DNA of 64,000 nucleotides, taken from positions 3,472,001 to 3,536,000 of the forward strand of contig CAWGLV010000001.1 in assembly GCA_963823495.1 (NCBI GenBank), read 5' to 3'. Of the stretch, positions 1 through 7,825 are shown piece by piece. Each line of letters opens with the position of its first letter. Position 1 is the stretch's first letter. A model generated the notes under the pieces. The model did no database searches, was not told where the DNA came from, and worked only from the letters and a program-made list of their open reading frames with translations. Made by a program: the position numbers and the translations under genes. Source of the stretch: DATDAH01 sp963823495 (GTDB lineage Bacteria; Actinomycetota; Acidimicrobiia; Acidimicrobiales; DATDAH01).

Positions 1-216
1 CGCTTCGGCCGGGACAGTGGAGCCCTGGGCGAGATCGACCCGGAGGTCGTACATGTCGAGCGCCGCGTAGCTGGCGTCATAGGAGTCGTAACGCCAGGCC
101 GAGACACTCGTGAGGCCGGAGTAGGTGCCCGAGCCGATGGCGATGATCAGGGCGATCGCCGCCACCTGGAGCCATCGAGCCCGCAGGTCCCGCCAGGTCC
201 AGCGCAGGAGGAGCAC
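1..216 (-). CDS. FtsX-like ABC transporter permease, N-terminal part (cut by window edge)
   Basis: Only the first 72 codons are in the window. The GTG start at 216 lies 4 bases after the stop of the upstream ATPase gene, so the two are translated as a unit. The N-terminus reads MLLLRWTWRDLRARWLQVAA, a basic cytoplasmic stretch leading into a hydrophobic segment (roughly residues 17-33), then a small polar extracytoplasmic start. This is the usual beginning of FtsX/MacB-type permeases, whose first membrane helix precedes a large outer domain. It would form the membrane part of an exporter or lipoprotein-handling system with the ATPase at 221-916. The substrate cannot be told. Confidence 0.75.
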   Translation of the reverse strand, partial: MLLLRWTWRDLRARWLQVAAIALIIAIGSGTYSGLTSVSAWRYDSYDASYAALDMYDLRVDLAQGSTVPAEA

Positions 217-220
217 TGCG

Positions 221-916
221 CTACCAGCGCAGCTCGTCGATGGCCACCTGGCCGCCTGCTGGAGGACCGTCGCTCACGATCCGCCCGCTGCTGAGCTCGA
301 TGACCCGGTCGGCCACCCGGCTGATCTCCCGGTTGTGGGTGACGATCACCACGGTGACCCCGGTGTGGGCCTGCTCGTGCAGCAGGCCGAGGATGGCCAC
401 CCCGGTGCGGAAGTCCAGCTCACCGGTCGGCTCGTCGGCGAGGAGGACCGGGTTGGCGGTGGCCAGGGCCCGGGCGATGGCCACCCGCTGCTGCTCGCCA
501 CCCGAGAGCTGATGGGGGAAGTGGTCGAGCCGGTCCCCGAGTCCGACCCGCTCCAGCACCTCCTCCGCACTCGGGGCCTCCGGGCCGGGGTGGGCCACAT
601 CGACCGCGAACTGCACGTTCTCCCGTGCGGTCAGAGCGGGGAAGAGGTTGAAGCTCTGGAAGACGAAGCTCACCGAGCCGCGCCGCACCCGGAAGAGCTC
701 CTTGCGGCGGGCACCGGTGATCGTGGCCCCCGCCACGGTGACGTCGCCCTCCGTCGGCACGTCGAGGGCGCCGATCATGTTCAGCAGCGTCGTCTTGCCG
801 CTCCCCGACGGCCCCAGGACGACGACGAACTCACCGGCCTCGACCGCGAGGTCCACGTCCCGGAGCGCCGTGACCACCGTGTCGCCAACGTCGTACCGGC
901 GGGCCACACCCTGCAT
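221..916 (-). CDS. ABC transporter ATP-binding protein, LolD/MacB type
   Basis: A 231-residue nucleotide-binding subunit that would power the permease encoded immediately downstream. It has Walker A GPSGSGKTT (about residues 35-43), the signature LSGGEQQR (about 138), Walker B VLLADEPTGELD, and the switch histidine in IVTHNREIS. The Q-loop sits in FVFQSFNLFP. These are typical of the LolD/MacB/FtsE group that pairs with FtsX-like permeases. The ATG at 916 is poorly placed relative to a strong AGGAGGAGGT sequence 21 bases upstream. An in-frame ATC at 931 sits 7-8 bases from that site and would add MAVIE, matching the normal N-terminus of the family, so the true start may be a rare ATC. Confidence 0.9.
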   Translation of the reverse strand: MQGVARRYDVGDTVVTALRDVDLAVEAGEFVVVLGPSGSGKTTLLNMIGALDVPTEGDVTVAGATITGARRKELFRVRRGSVSFVFQSFNLFPALTARENVQFAVDVAHPGPEAPSAEEVLERVGLGDRLDHFPHQLSGGEQQRVAIARALATANPVLLADEPTGELDFRTGVAILGLLHEQAHTGVTVVIVTHNREISRVADRVIELSSGRIVSDGPPAGGQVAIDELRW

Positions 917-1039
917 CTCGATGACCGCGATGGCCCGACCTCCTCCTGCGTGTCGGACAGGATCGCCGTCCGGCCGCGTCAGGACCAGGGTCCAACGACC
1001 CTCATCGCACCGCCGCGCCGGCGCCCAGCGGCGCGGGGC

Positions 1040-2203
1040 TCAGATCCGCTCGATGATCGTGCCCGTGGCGAGGGCGCCGCCACAGCACATGGACACGAGA
1101 CCGAACTGCCCGTCGGTGCGCTCGAGCTCGTGCAGGATCGTGGTGATCAGACGAGCACCGGTGGAGCCCACGGGGTGGCCGATGGCGATGGCCCCGCCGT
1201 TGACGTTGACCTTGTCCCAGTCCGGCTCATGGAGCTGGGCCCAGGACATCGCCACCGAGGCGAAGGCCTCGTTGACCTCGAACAGGTCGATGTCGGGGAT
1301 GGCCATCCCGGCCTGCTCCAGCACGCGGGTGGTCGCGACCCGCGGACCGTCCAGGTGGTAGTAGGGGTCGTCCCCGACCAGCGCCTGGGCCACGATCCGG
1401 GCCCGGGGCTTCAGGCCCAGCTCCTTGGCCTTGTCCTCGTCCATCCACAGCACGGCGGCGGCGCCATCGGAGATCTGGGAGCTGTTGCCGGCGGTGTGGA
1501 TGCCGTCCGGCATGACCGGCTTGAGCTTGCCCAGTCCCTCCTGGGTGGTCTCCCGCAGACCCTGGTCCTTGCTGATGACCTGCTTCTCTCCGGTCGGCTG
1601 GCCGTCCTCGCCCAGCACCGGCACCTCGATGGGGGCGACCTCACGGTCGAAGCGTCCCTCGGCCCACGCCCGGGCGGCCTTGGCCTGGGACTCGGCGCCG
1701 AGCCAGTCGACGTCGTCCCGGGTGATGCCCCGGTTCTGGGCGATGCGTTCGGCGGCCCCGAACTGGTCGGGCATGTCCCACGGGAAGTCGTCGGGCTTGG
1801 AGGACCCGGGGCCGTTGTAGACGTTGGCCCCGAGCCCGACGCGGCTCATGGCCTCCACGCCACAGGAGATGCCGATGTCGATGGCGTCGGCCGAGATGAG
1901 GTTGGACACGAAGTGGCTGGCCTGCTGAGCCGAGCCGCACTGGCAGTCGACGGTGGTGGCCGCCGTCTCGTACGGAAGGCCCGCGCTCAACCACGCATTG
2001 CGGGTGACGTTGGAGGCCTGCTCGCCGGCCTGGGTCACGCACCCACCCACGACCTGCTCGACGACACCCGGCTCGATTCCAGCCCGCTTGACCACTTCGA
2101 CCTGGGCGGCGGCCAGCAGTTCGGCCGCGTGCAGGCCCGAGAGCCAACCGTTGCGCTTGCCGATCGGTGTACGGACGGCTTCGACGATGACAGGCTGGCC
2201 CAC
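1040..2203 (-). CDS. fadA5: FadA5-like steroid side-chain thiolase (acetyl-CoA acetyltransferase)
   Basis: A 387-residue degradative thiolase. FadA5 of Mycobacterium tuberculosis cleaves acetyl-CoA from 3,22-dioxochol-4-en-24-oyl-CoA in cholesterol side-chain breakdown. From memory the resemblance is strong along the whole length: VIVEAVRTPIGKRNGWLSGL at the N-terminus, VDCQCGSAQQA with the nucleophile near residue 89, HTAGNSSQISDGAAAVLWMD, YYHLDGP, NEAFAS, VNVNGGAIAIGHPVG and a C-terminal cysteine in MCCGGALATGT. The GTG at 2203 is preferred over the ATG at 2236 because GGGAG lies 7 bases before it and the ATG overlaps the probable -10 box TAGGAT. A KstR-type operator lies in the divergent promoter. 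Confidence 0.85.
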   Translation of the reverse strand: MGQPVIVEAVRTPIGKRNGWLSGLHAAELLAAAQVEVVKRAGIEPGVVEQVVGGCVTQAGEQASNVTRNAWLSAGLPYETAATTVDCQCGSAQQASHFVSNLISADAIDIGISCGVEAMSRVGLGANVYNGPGSSKPDDFPWDMPDQFGAAERIAQNRGITRDDVDWLGAESQAKAARAWAEGRFDREVAPIEVPVLGEDGQPTGEKQVISKDQGLRETTQEGLGKLKPVMPDGIHTAGNSSQISDGAAAVLWMDEDKAKELGLKPRARIVAQALVGDDPYYHLDGPRVATTRVLEQAGMAIPDIDLFEVNEAFASVAMSWAQLHEPDWDKVNVNGGAIAIGHPVGSTGARLITTILHELERTDGQFGLVSMCCGGALATGTIIERI

Positions 2204-2238
2204 GTGCTTCTCCCGGGTCGGACGACGGCGAGTCATCC

Positions 2239-2252
2239 TAGAACTCGTTCTA
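2239..2252. promoter_or_regulatory. KstR-type operator in divergent promoter
   Basis: The 14 bases TAGAACTCGTTCTA match the published KstR consensus TnnAACnnGTTnnA at all eight fixed positions, and form a near-perfect palindrome. The site overlaps -10-like boxes of both flanking genes: TAGTGT (2251-2256) for the acyltransferase on the plus strand and TAGGAT (complement of 2235-2240) for the FadA5-like thiolase on the minus strand. Binding of one repressor here would shut both. KstR is the TetR-family repressor of cholesterol genes in mycobacteria and rhodococci; that an ortholog acts here is inference. Confidence 0.75.
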
Positions 2253-2265
2253 GTGTGGGAGCCAC

Positions 2266-3312
2266 GTGAAGGACCACGGACGGGCCGGCATGCCCTCGCC
2301 CTACCCCGCGGCCCTCCCCCGCCGGGTCATCACCATCACCGTGGCCTGGTCGCTGTTCCTCCTCGCGCTGGTCCTCGCCCCCCTCTTCGGACCACTCGCG
2401 TTCGGGACCGACGTGGTGCTGCGCCGGAGAGGTCGGCCGACGGTCCGCATGGTCGCCTTCTTCGTGGTCGCCCTCTGGATCGAGGTCACCGGCGAGTTGC
2501 GCATCCTCTGGAGCTGGATGAGCCAACCCTTCGCCCGCCGGACGTGGACCGAGCGCAACCACGAGCTCATGCAGTGGTGGACCGGTCGCCTCACCCGAGG
2601 CGCCGAGCGGGTCGTGGGTGTCCGCTGGGAGTTCGACATACCCGACCCGCTCGGACCCGGTCCGCTGGTCGCGTTCGCGCAACACGTGTCGGTCGTCGAC
2701 GCCATCGCCCCGGTGGTCGTCCTGGGGAACCACGAGGGCCGGTACCTGCGCTACACCCTCGCCCGGGGCCTGCGCTTCGACCCCTGCCTCGACATCGTCG
2801 GCCACCGCGTGGCCAACCACTTCGTGGAGCGGGGCGGTGGGGACACCCCTCGCGAGCTGGCCCACCTGCGCACGCTCGTGACCGGGATGGAGGGCGACGA
2901 GTGCGCGGCGATCTTCCCGGGGGGCAGGTTGTTCACCCCGGCGGGGCTGAATCGCGCCGTCGAGAAGCTGCGGGAGCGGAGCTCTCCCCAGGCGTCGACG
3001 GCCGCGACCTATCGTCACGTGATGCCACCTCGACCCGGTGGGGTCAACGCCTTCTTCGACGGCGCCCCCGACGCCGACGTCCTCGTGATCGGCCACGTCG
3101 GCTTCGAACCGCTCGCGTCGATCCGACGGCTCTGGCGGGTCCTACCCGTGACCGAGCCGGTCGAGGTCAAGATCTGGCGGTACCCCCGCACCGATGTGCC
3201 CCACGACCAGGAGGCTCGTATGGCTTGGCTCTACGAGAAGTGGCGGGTGATGGACGACTGGATCCACGAGCGCCTGGAGGCCAGGGCATCGATCGGGACG
3301 GCCCGGGCATGA
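2266..3312 (+). CDS. Lysophospholipid acyltransferase-like (LPLAT) membrane protein
   Basis: A 348-residue protein with two hydrophobic segments near the N-terminus (about residues 21-50 and 63-76) followed by an acyltransferase domain. The HxxxxD catalytic motif appears as FAQHVSVVDA (about residue 144), and the glycerol-phosphate binding block FPEGTR appears as IFPGGRL. This suggests transfer of an acyl group to a membrane-linked acceptor, but the altered FPEGTR block makes the substrate uncertain. The GTG start lies 9 bases after TAGTGT, so the message is probably leaderless and controlled by the KstR-type site. It overlaps the next gene by ATGA at 3309-3312, so both are probably co-translated. 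Confidence 0.75.
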   Translation: MKDHGRAGMPSPYPAALPRRVITITVAWSLFLLALVLAPLFGPLAFGTDVVLRRRGRPTVRMVAFFVVALWIEVTGELRILWSWMSQPFARRTWTERNHELMQWWTGRLTRGAERVVGVRWEFDIPDPLGPGPLVAFAQHVSVVDAIAPVVVLGNHEGRYLRYTLARGLRFDPCLDIVGHRVANHFVERGGGDTPRELAHLRTLVTGMEGDECAAIFPGGRLFTPAGLNRAVEKLRERSSPQASTAATYRHVMPPRPGGVNAFFDGAPDADVLVIGHVGFEPLASIRRLWRVLPVTEPVEVKIWRYPRTDVPHDQEARMAWLYEKWRVMDDWIHERLEARASIGTARA

Positions 3313-4097
3313 ACTACCTCGAGGTGTTCGCGTCCAGTGCGGTCGCCATCGCGGTGCTGATGATCGGCACCTGGATGGTGTCGCTGTGGCGCGAGGACGT
3401 GTCCATCGTGGACATCGTCTGGGGCGCCGGCTTCGTGTTGGTCTCCTGGGTGTCCTTCGCGGTGGGCGACGGCACCGAGAGCCGCAAGATGCTGCTGGCC
3501 TGGATGGTGACCCTGTGGGGCGGGCGCCTGGCCATCTACCTCTTCGTCCGGAACCGCGGCCGAGGCGAGGATCCCCGCTATGTGGCCATGCGCCGGCGTC
3601 GGGGCGCCAGGTTCAGCCTCCAGAGCCTCTGGCTGGTGTTCGGGCTGCAGGGGGTCCTCATGTGGATCGTCAGCCTGCCCGTCCAGGTCGGTTCGGTGCC
3701 GGACCAACCGACTGCCATCGGGCCCGTCGAGATCGTCGGGGTCATCGTCTACACCGTCGGCATCTACTTCGAGTCGACCGGGGACTTCCAGCTCTCGCAG
3801 TTCAGGGCCGACCCGGCCAACGCCGGCCAGGTCATGGACCAGGGCCTCTGGCGGTACACCCGCCACCCCAACTACTTCGGCGACTTCTGTGTGTGGTGGG
3901 GCATCTGGATCGTGGCCGCGGCGACCGGGGTCGGGATCTACGCCGTCGTCGGCCCGATGGTCATGACCTTCCTCCTCCTCCGGGTCTCGGGCGTGGCCAT
4001 GCTCGAGCGCTCCATCGGCAACCGCCGTCCGGGCTACGAGGAGTACACCCGCAGCACCAACGCCTTCTTCCCCGGCCCGCCGCGACGTGACCGTTGA
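3309..4097 (+). CDS. DUF1295 membrane protein, steroid 5-alpha-reductase-like
   Basis: A 262-residue integral membrane protein of the DUF1295 family, which shares its fold with the C-terminal domain of 3-oxo-5-alpha-steroid 4-dehydrogenases and isoprenylcysteine methyltransferases. About seven hydrophobic helices are visible. The family's conserved C-terminal block is present: DQGLWRYTRHPNYFGDFCVWWGIW reduced here to its key parts WRYTRHPNYFGD near residues 181-192, then GYEEYTRSTNAFFP at the end. The ATG overlaps the stop of the acyltransferase gene (ATGA). In a steroid-type gene set a role in reducing a steroid enone or modifying a lipid is possible, but the family is too diverse to name the substrate. 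Confidence 0.75.
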   Translation: MNYLEVFASSAVAIAVLMIGTWMVSLWREDVSIVDIVWGAGFVLVSWVSFAVGDGTESRKMLLAWMVTLWGGRLAIYLFVRNRGRGEDPRYVAMRRRRGARFSLQSLWLVFGLQGVLMWIVSLPVQVGSVPDQPTAIGPVEIVGVIVYTVGIYFESTGDFQLSQFRADPANAGQVMDQGLWRYTRHPNYFGDFCVWWGIWIVAAATGVGIYAVVGPMVMTFLLLRVSGVAMLERSIGNRRPGYEEYTRSTNAFFPGPPRRDR

Positions 4098-4269
4098 GTT
4101 CGCTCGGTCGCGGTCCGGAGCGGCCGGCCCTCGGATGAGACCCGACCGTCGCCCGCCACGGACCCGGTCGCTCACTGGCTCCGTTGCGCAGCCTCACCCC
4201 TTGCGATGGCGTCGACCTGAGCGGACCGCATCCGGCCGTCGCCGGCCCACGGTTCTCGTCGGGTGACGG

Positions 4270-5052
4270 TCACTCACCCGGGATGTCGGTGAAGTCCGGT
4301 CGGCGCTTCTCGAGGAAGGCGGTGAGGGCTTCGAGGTTGGCGGGGCTGCCGGTCATGGCGGCGAACTCCTGATCCTCCCTGCGGCGGGCCGCCGCGACGG
4401 CCTCGGCATGGGCCGCCCGTAGGACCCGTTTGGTCCCCACCAGGGAGGAGATCGGCCAGACGGCGATCTCGGCGGCGAGGGCGAGGGCCTCGGTCACGAG
4501 CTCGTCGTCGGCCACCTTGCGCAGGGCGAGCCCGCGGGCGACGGCCTCGTCGGCGCTGATCCAGGCACTGGTGAGCAGCGCGTGGGAGGCGGCCTGCCAT
4601 CCCATCATCGCGGGCAGCGTGTAGCTGGCCGCCGCCTCGGGAACCACGCCGAGCGCGGTGAACGGCGGGCGGAAGCGGGCCGACTCGGCCACGAGGGTCA
4701 GGTCGCAGTGGCCCACGACGGTGAGGCCGAGGCCGACCCCGAGGCCGTTGACCGCCGCGATCAGCGGCTTGGGGAACCCGATGAGGGCGTCCAGGAAACG
4801 CGGGAAGCCGTGGCCGGCCCCCCCGCCGTCGCCCATCGACCCGGCCAGTTCGGCCATCTCCCCCAGGTCCTGGCCGGCGGAGAAGGCCCGTCCCTCGCCG
4901 GTGAGCACGACCACGGCGATGTCGCGGTCGCCCGCCGCGTCCTCGAACGCCGCGGCCACGGTGTCATAGAGCTCGGTGTTGAAGGCGTTGAGTGCCTCGG
5001 GCCGGTCGAGGGTCAGCAGCCGGACCCGGCCGTGGTCGTCGGTGCGGAGCAT
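4270..5052 (-). CDS. Enoyl-CoA hydratase/isomerase family protein
   Basis: A 260-residue crotonase-fold enzyme expected to hydrate or isomerise an enoyl-CoA. The first oxyanion-hole block is GEGRAFSAGQDLGEM (about residues 52-66) and the second is NGLGVGLGLTVVGHCDLTL, where the usual GGG is altered. The glutamate of VVPEAAASY sits at a catalytic position. Its start codon and first eight codons form part of the first unit of the 43-bp repeat at 5028-5199. A -10-like TAAGAC on the minus strand lies 6 bases before the ATG, in every repeat copy, so translation is probably leaderless. It is divergent from the phosphotransferase gene at 5204. Confidence 0.88.
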   Translation of the reverse strand: MLRTDDHGRVRLLTLDRPEALNAFNTELYDTVAAAFEDAAGDRDIAVVVLTGEGRAFSAGQDLGEMAELAGSMGDGGGAGHGFPRFLDALIGFPKPLIAAVNGLGVGLGLTVVGHCDLTLVAESARFRPPFTALGVVPEAAASYTLPAMMGWQAASHALLTSAWISADEAVARGLALRKVADDELVTEALALAAEIAVWPISSLVGTKRVLRAAHAEAVAAARRREDQEFAAMTGSPANLEALTAFLEKRRPDFTDIPGE

Positions 5053-5199
5053 CCCGCCGTCTTACCATCCGGCCGTGGTCGTCGGTGCGGAGCATCCCGC
5101 CGTCTTACCATCCGGCCGTGGTCGTCGGTGCGGAGCATCCCGCCGTCTTACCATCCGGCCGTGGTCGTCGGTGCGGAGCATCCCGCCGTCTTACCATCC
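5028..5199. repeat. Four-copy 43-bp tandem repeat carrying a divergent promoter and a start codon
   Basis: Four perfect head-to-tail copies start at 5028, 5071, 5114 and 5157, and a partial fifth (GGCC) ends at 5203. Each unit holds, on the minus strand, a TAAGAC -10-like box, an ATG and the first codons of the enoyl-CoA hydratase; on the plus strand it holds TACCAT, a -10-like box for the phosphotransferase. Only the outermost copies are joined to genes. Since 43 is not a multiple of three, the inner ATGs read in different frames and would make short abortive peptides. There are no spacers, so this is not a CRISPR array. Confidence 0.95.
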
Positions 5200-5203
5200 G
5201 GCC

Positions 5204-6262
5204 ATGGCCGCCCCGGACCCCGCGGACCTGCCCGGGATCGACCGGGCCGCGGTGGACCGATGGCTGGCCGCCGCCCTGCCCGACAGCCGGCCGCCCCACA
5301 CCTTCGCCCTGGTGGCCGCCGGCGGCTCGAACCTGACCTATGAGGTGACCGACGCCGACGGACGCCGACGGGCCCTCCGTCGCCCCCCGGTCGGGCAGGC
5401 ACTGGCCACGGCCCACGACGTGGTCCGGGAGTGGACCGTGCTCACGGCGCTGCACGCCCACGACACCGGCGTACCCGTGCCCGAGCCGCTGGCCCTGTGC
5501 GAGGACGAGGCCGTCACCGGAGCGCCGTTCTACGTGATGGCCTTCGCCGAGGGAACGATCCTGCGCACCGCCGAAGACGCCGGCCACGTGGACCCCGAGG
5601 TCCTGCGGACCGCCGCCGATTCGCTGTTGAGGACCCAGATCGCCCTGCACGCCGTCGACGTGGACGCGATCGGCCTCGGCGACCTCGGTCCCCGGACCGG
5701 CTACGTCGAGCGGCAGCTCGACCGGTGGCGGCGTCAGTACGACGACGGCCGGGTCCGCCAGGTCCACCTGATCGAGGGGCTCCACCGTCGCCTGGTCCGC
5801 ACCGTGCCGACGGCCTCGGACCGTCCTGGGACCCTCCACGGCGACTACCGGTTCGACAACGTCGTCATCGACGCCGGCGGCCGGGTCGTGGCCGTCCTCG
5901 ACTGGGAACTGGCCACGCTGGGTGACCCGGTGGCCGATGCCTGCTGGTCGCTGCAGTACTGGGCCGACGCCGAGGACGAGGACAGCTTCCTGTCCTCGTC
6001 GCCGACCCTCCAGCCGGCCCTGCCCGGACGCAACGAGATGATCCGGCGCTACGCCGCCCTCAGCGGGCGGCCTCTGGACCAGTGGCCCTGGTTCGAGGTC
6101 TTCGGCTGGTGGAAGATGGGCTGCATCGTGGAGGGCGTCCACGCCCGGCGGAGTCGAGGCCAGCGGGCCGGCGCCCGATCCGGCCCCCTGACCGCGATCG
6201 CCACCCGCGCCGACGCCTTCCTGCGGATCGCCGAGCAGAAGGCTGGGATCCTCGGCCTCTGA
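5204..6262 (+). CDS. Phosphotransferase family protein (APH/ACAD10-like kinase fold)
   Basis: A 352-residue protein with an aminoglycoside-phosphotransferase-like kinase fold. The catalytic loop is LHGDYRFDNVV (about residues 214-224) and the metal-binding block is VLDWELATLGDP (about 235-246). This branch is common next to acyl-CoA dehydrogenase genes in actinobacteria, and in animals it is fused to ACAD10/11, where it phosphorylates 4-hydroxyacyl-CoA intermediates; a similar role here is inference. ATG 5204 follows TACCAT (5192-5197) by 6 bases, pointing to a leaderless message from the last copy of the 43-bp repeat. A hairpin follows the gene. Confidence 0.85.
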   Translation: MAAPDPADLPGIDRAAVDRWLAAALPDSRPPHTFALVAAGGSNLTYEVTDADGRRRALRRPPVGQALATAHDVVREWTVLTALHAHDTGVPVPEPLALCEDEAVTGAPFYVMAFAEGTILRTAEDAGHVDPEVLRTAADSLLRTQIALHAVDVDAIGLGDLGPRTGYVERQLDRWRRQYDDGRVRQVHLIEGLHRRLVRTVPTASDRPGTLHGDYRFDNVVIDAGGRVVAVLDWELATLGDPVADACWSLQYWADAEDEDSFLSSSPTLQPALPGRNEMIRRYAALSGRPLDQWPWFEVFGWWKMGCIVEGVHARRSRGQRAGARSGPLTAIATRADAFLRIAEQKAGILGL

Positions 6263-6282
6263 CCGGGGACGCCTGGCGGCCA

Positions 6283-6315
6283 CCGAGCCGCCCACGGCAT
6301 CGTCGGGCGGTTCGG
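6283..6315. terminator. Hairpin between convergent genes
   Basis: Arms CCGAGCCGCCC (6283-6293) and GGGCGGTTCGG (6305-6315) pair at 10 of 11 positions, the last being a G-T pair, around an 11-base loop. It sits between the ends of the phosphotransferase gene (6262) and the convergent gene at 6319, so it can serve both directions. There is no T-tract, as is common in actinobacteria. Confidence 0.6.
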
Positions 6316-6318
6316 ACC

Positions 6319-6735
6319 TCAGTCCTGCGGATTGCGAGGCACGCCCCGCCGCTCGAGCGCGGCGGCGAGGCCCTCGCAGTCGCCCACGGTGACGGTGCAC
6401 CCCGGGTGCTTCATGAGGTTGCCCGGCACCAGCGCCGTCACCGGCTCGGCGAAGAGCACACAGACCCCGCGGTCGGTCGAGGTGCCGAAGGTGACGCCCT
6501 TGTCCTTGAAGGATCCCCGGGCCCCGATGGCCTTGAACCACCGGTAGTCCTCGGTCAGGCAGGTCCCGGTGCAGTTGGCGATCGGGGTGGACAGCGTCCA
6601 GCCGCCGAAACGCACCCGGAACTCGTCGTCGGTCACCGTGACCAGCGTCGTCTCCGGGGTGATCCCGATCAGGCGCAGGAGACCGGTGAACCGGGGGGCG
6701 AAGGCGAACTCGAAGGTGTCGATGGCGTCGCCCAT
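6319..6735 (-). CDS. Conserved hypothetical protein, 138 aa
   Basis: I do not recognise a named family. The protein has alternating short hydrophobic strands with no signal peptide or membrane helix and looks like a small all-beta or alpha-beta cytoplasmic protein. Notable parts are FRVRFGGWTLSTPIANC, KDKGVTFGTSTDRGVCVLF and HPGCTVTVGDCEGLAAAL near the end. Actinobacterial proteins of this style often accompany lipid catabolism genes, but no function can be given. Its ATG at 6735 lies 9 bases past the stop (6745) of the lipoprotein gene, so the two may be co-transcribed. Confidence 0.65.
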   Translation of the reverse strand: MGDAIDTFEFAFAPRFTGLLRLIGITPETTLVTVTDDEFRVRFGGWTLSTPIANCTGTCLTEDYRWFKAIGARGSFKDKGVTFGTSTDRGVCVLFAEPVTALVPGNLMKHPGCTVTVGDCEGLAAALERRGVPRNPQD

Positions 6736-6744
6736 GACCGGAAC

Positions 6745-7794
6745 CTATTCCCCCGCGTCCGGGAAGGCGACGACGAACCGGTTGAGCCGGGGTCGGACGC
6801 CCTCGCTCACCGTGACATAGCCCTCTGCGGTGAAGGCGATCGTCTCGCCCTGCCCCTCGAGACGCGACGGAGCCTCACACGGCCGGCCGTCCACGATGGC
6901 TTCGGCCACGGACTGGTCGTCGTCACGGGGGAAGACCAGGATCCCGGCATAGGTCCGCAGGGCCACGACCCGGCCGTCGGCCCCGACGTCACCGGCCGTG
7001 GCCGCATCCAGAGGCGAGTCCCCGATCTCCACGATGCCGACGCGCTCGAGGGTGGCATCGCCGTCGGACCAGTCCTCCTCGGTGGCCTGGTACACCTCCG
7101 CGGCCCCGCCGAAGCGCTTGTGGACGATGACCAGGTCCCGGGTCGACGGATCGATCAGGAGCGTCTCGGCGTCGCGGGCCCCATCCGGGTAGTGCAACGT
7201 GATCGTCTGGATCTCGGTGGCGGGGACGGTCACCTCGCCGACCGGCGGCGGCTCGGGCACGGGGAAGCGCAGCACGGTGACCACCGGCCGGTCCCCCGCG
7301 TTGTCGCCGATGTCGCCGACGAACAGCTCGGCGGCCGTCGGTCCGGCGCCGGTCATGTCCTCCCAGTCGGTGGCGGTGACCCCCTCGAGGTGGACCACGG
7401 CCTGGGTCCGCCCCGCCGCGTCGAGCCGGAACACCCGGGCTTCGTCCCCGCTGTCGTTGTGCGCCCACAGCCCGGAGTCCAGCGAGACCAGGCCGGACAG
7501 CTCGGTCAGCGCGGGATCAGCCACCCGGGCCGGGCGGGAAACGGCTCCCGCCGCGCACACGGCCCGGGCCAGTTCCTCGGCCGAAGGCGGCGGCAGGGTC
7601 GTGGTCGTCACCGCCGACGTCGAGGTGTCGACGGGAGCCCCGCCCTCGCCCGAACAGGCGATGAGAGCGAGACCCACGGTGATCAGTGACGCGGCACCGC
7701 GGCGCGGGGCAGCACGGCGACCCCACGACAGCGACGCCGGAGTTGCCGAGCGCGGCGAAGCCAATCGAAACAGCGCCGCCACCCGAAACGACAT
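6745..7794 (-). CDS. Putative secreted lipoprotein, beta-propeller-like
   Basis: A 349-residue exported protein. After a long basic N-terminus with paired arginines (WGRRAAPRRG) there is a hydrophobic core and a lipobox ending at the cysteine in GLALIACSG, so the mature protein is probably anchored to the outer face of the membrane. A threonine-rich linker follows (STSAVTTTTLPPP). The body has repeating strand patterns such as LWAHNDSGDEARVFRL, ELFVGDIGDNAGDR and LVIVHKRFGGAAEVYQ, which look like a beta-propeller. The ATG at 7794 is chosen because it gives the full basic region; a GTG closer to the core is possible. No substrate can be assigned. Confidence 0.75.
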   Translation of the reverse strand: MSFRVAALFRLASPRSATPASLSWGRRAAPRRGAASLITVGLALIACSGEGGAPVDTSTSAVTTTTLPPPSAEELARAVCAAGAVSRPARVADPALTELSGLVSLDSGLWAHNDSGDEARVFRLDAAGRTQAVVHLEGVTATDWEDMTGAGPTAAELFVGDIGDNAGDRPVVTVLRFPVPEPPPVGEVTVPATEIQTITLHYPDGARDAETLLIDPSTRDLVIVHKRFGGAAEVYQATEEDWSDGDATLERVGIVEIGDSPLDAATAGDVGADGRVVALRTYAGILVFPRDDDQSVAEAIVDGRPCEAPSRLEGQGETIAFTAEGYVTVSEGVRPRLNRFVVAFPDAGE

Positions 7795-7814
7795 CACCCC
7801 ATCCTGGCCGGTGC

Positions 7815-7820
7815 GATACT
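7815..7820 (+). promoter_or_regulatory. -10 box of leaderless acyl-CoA dehydrogenase gene
   Basis: GATACT ends 5 bases before the GTG at 7826, leaving no room for a ribosome binding site. The start codon is fixed here because the protein begins with the normal acyl-CoA dehydrogenase N-terminus (MDFALTEEQQDLR). Confidence 0.5.
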
Positions 7821-7825
7821 CAGGC

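Noticed and set aside
4098..4269. 172-base gap between convergent genes searched for a small gene or terminator
   Set aside because: No convincing frame, strong hairpin or repeat was seen.
5028..5199. CRISPR array
   Set aside because: Repeats are directly adjacent with no spacers, and they consist of promoter and start-codon sequence of the flanking genes.
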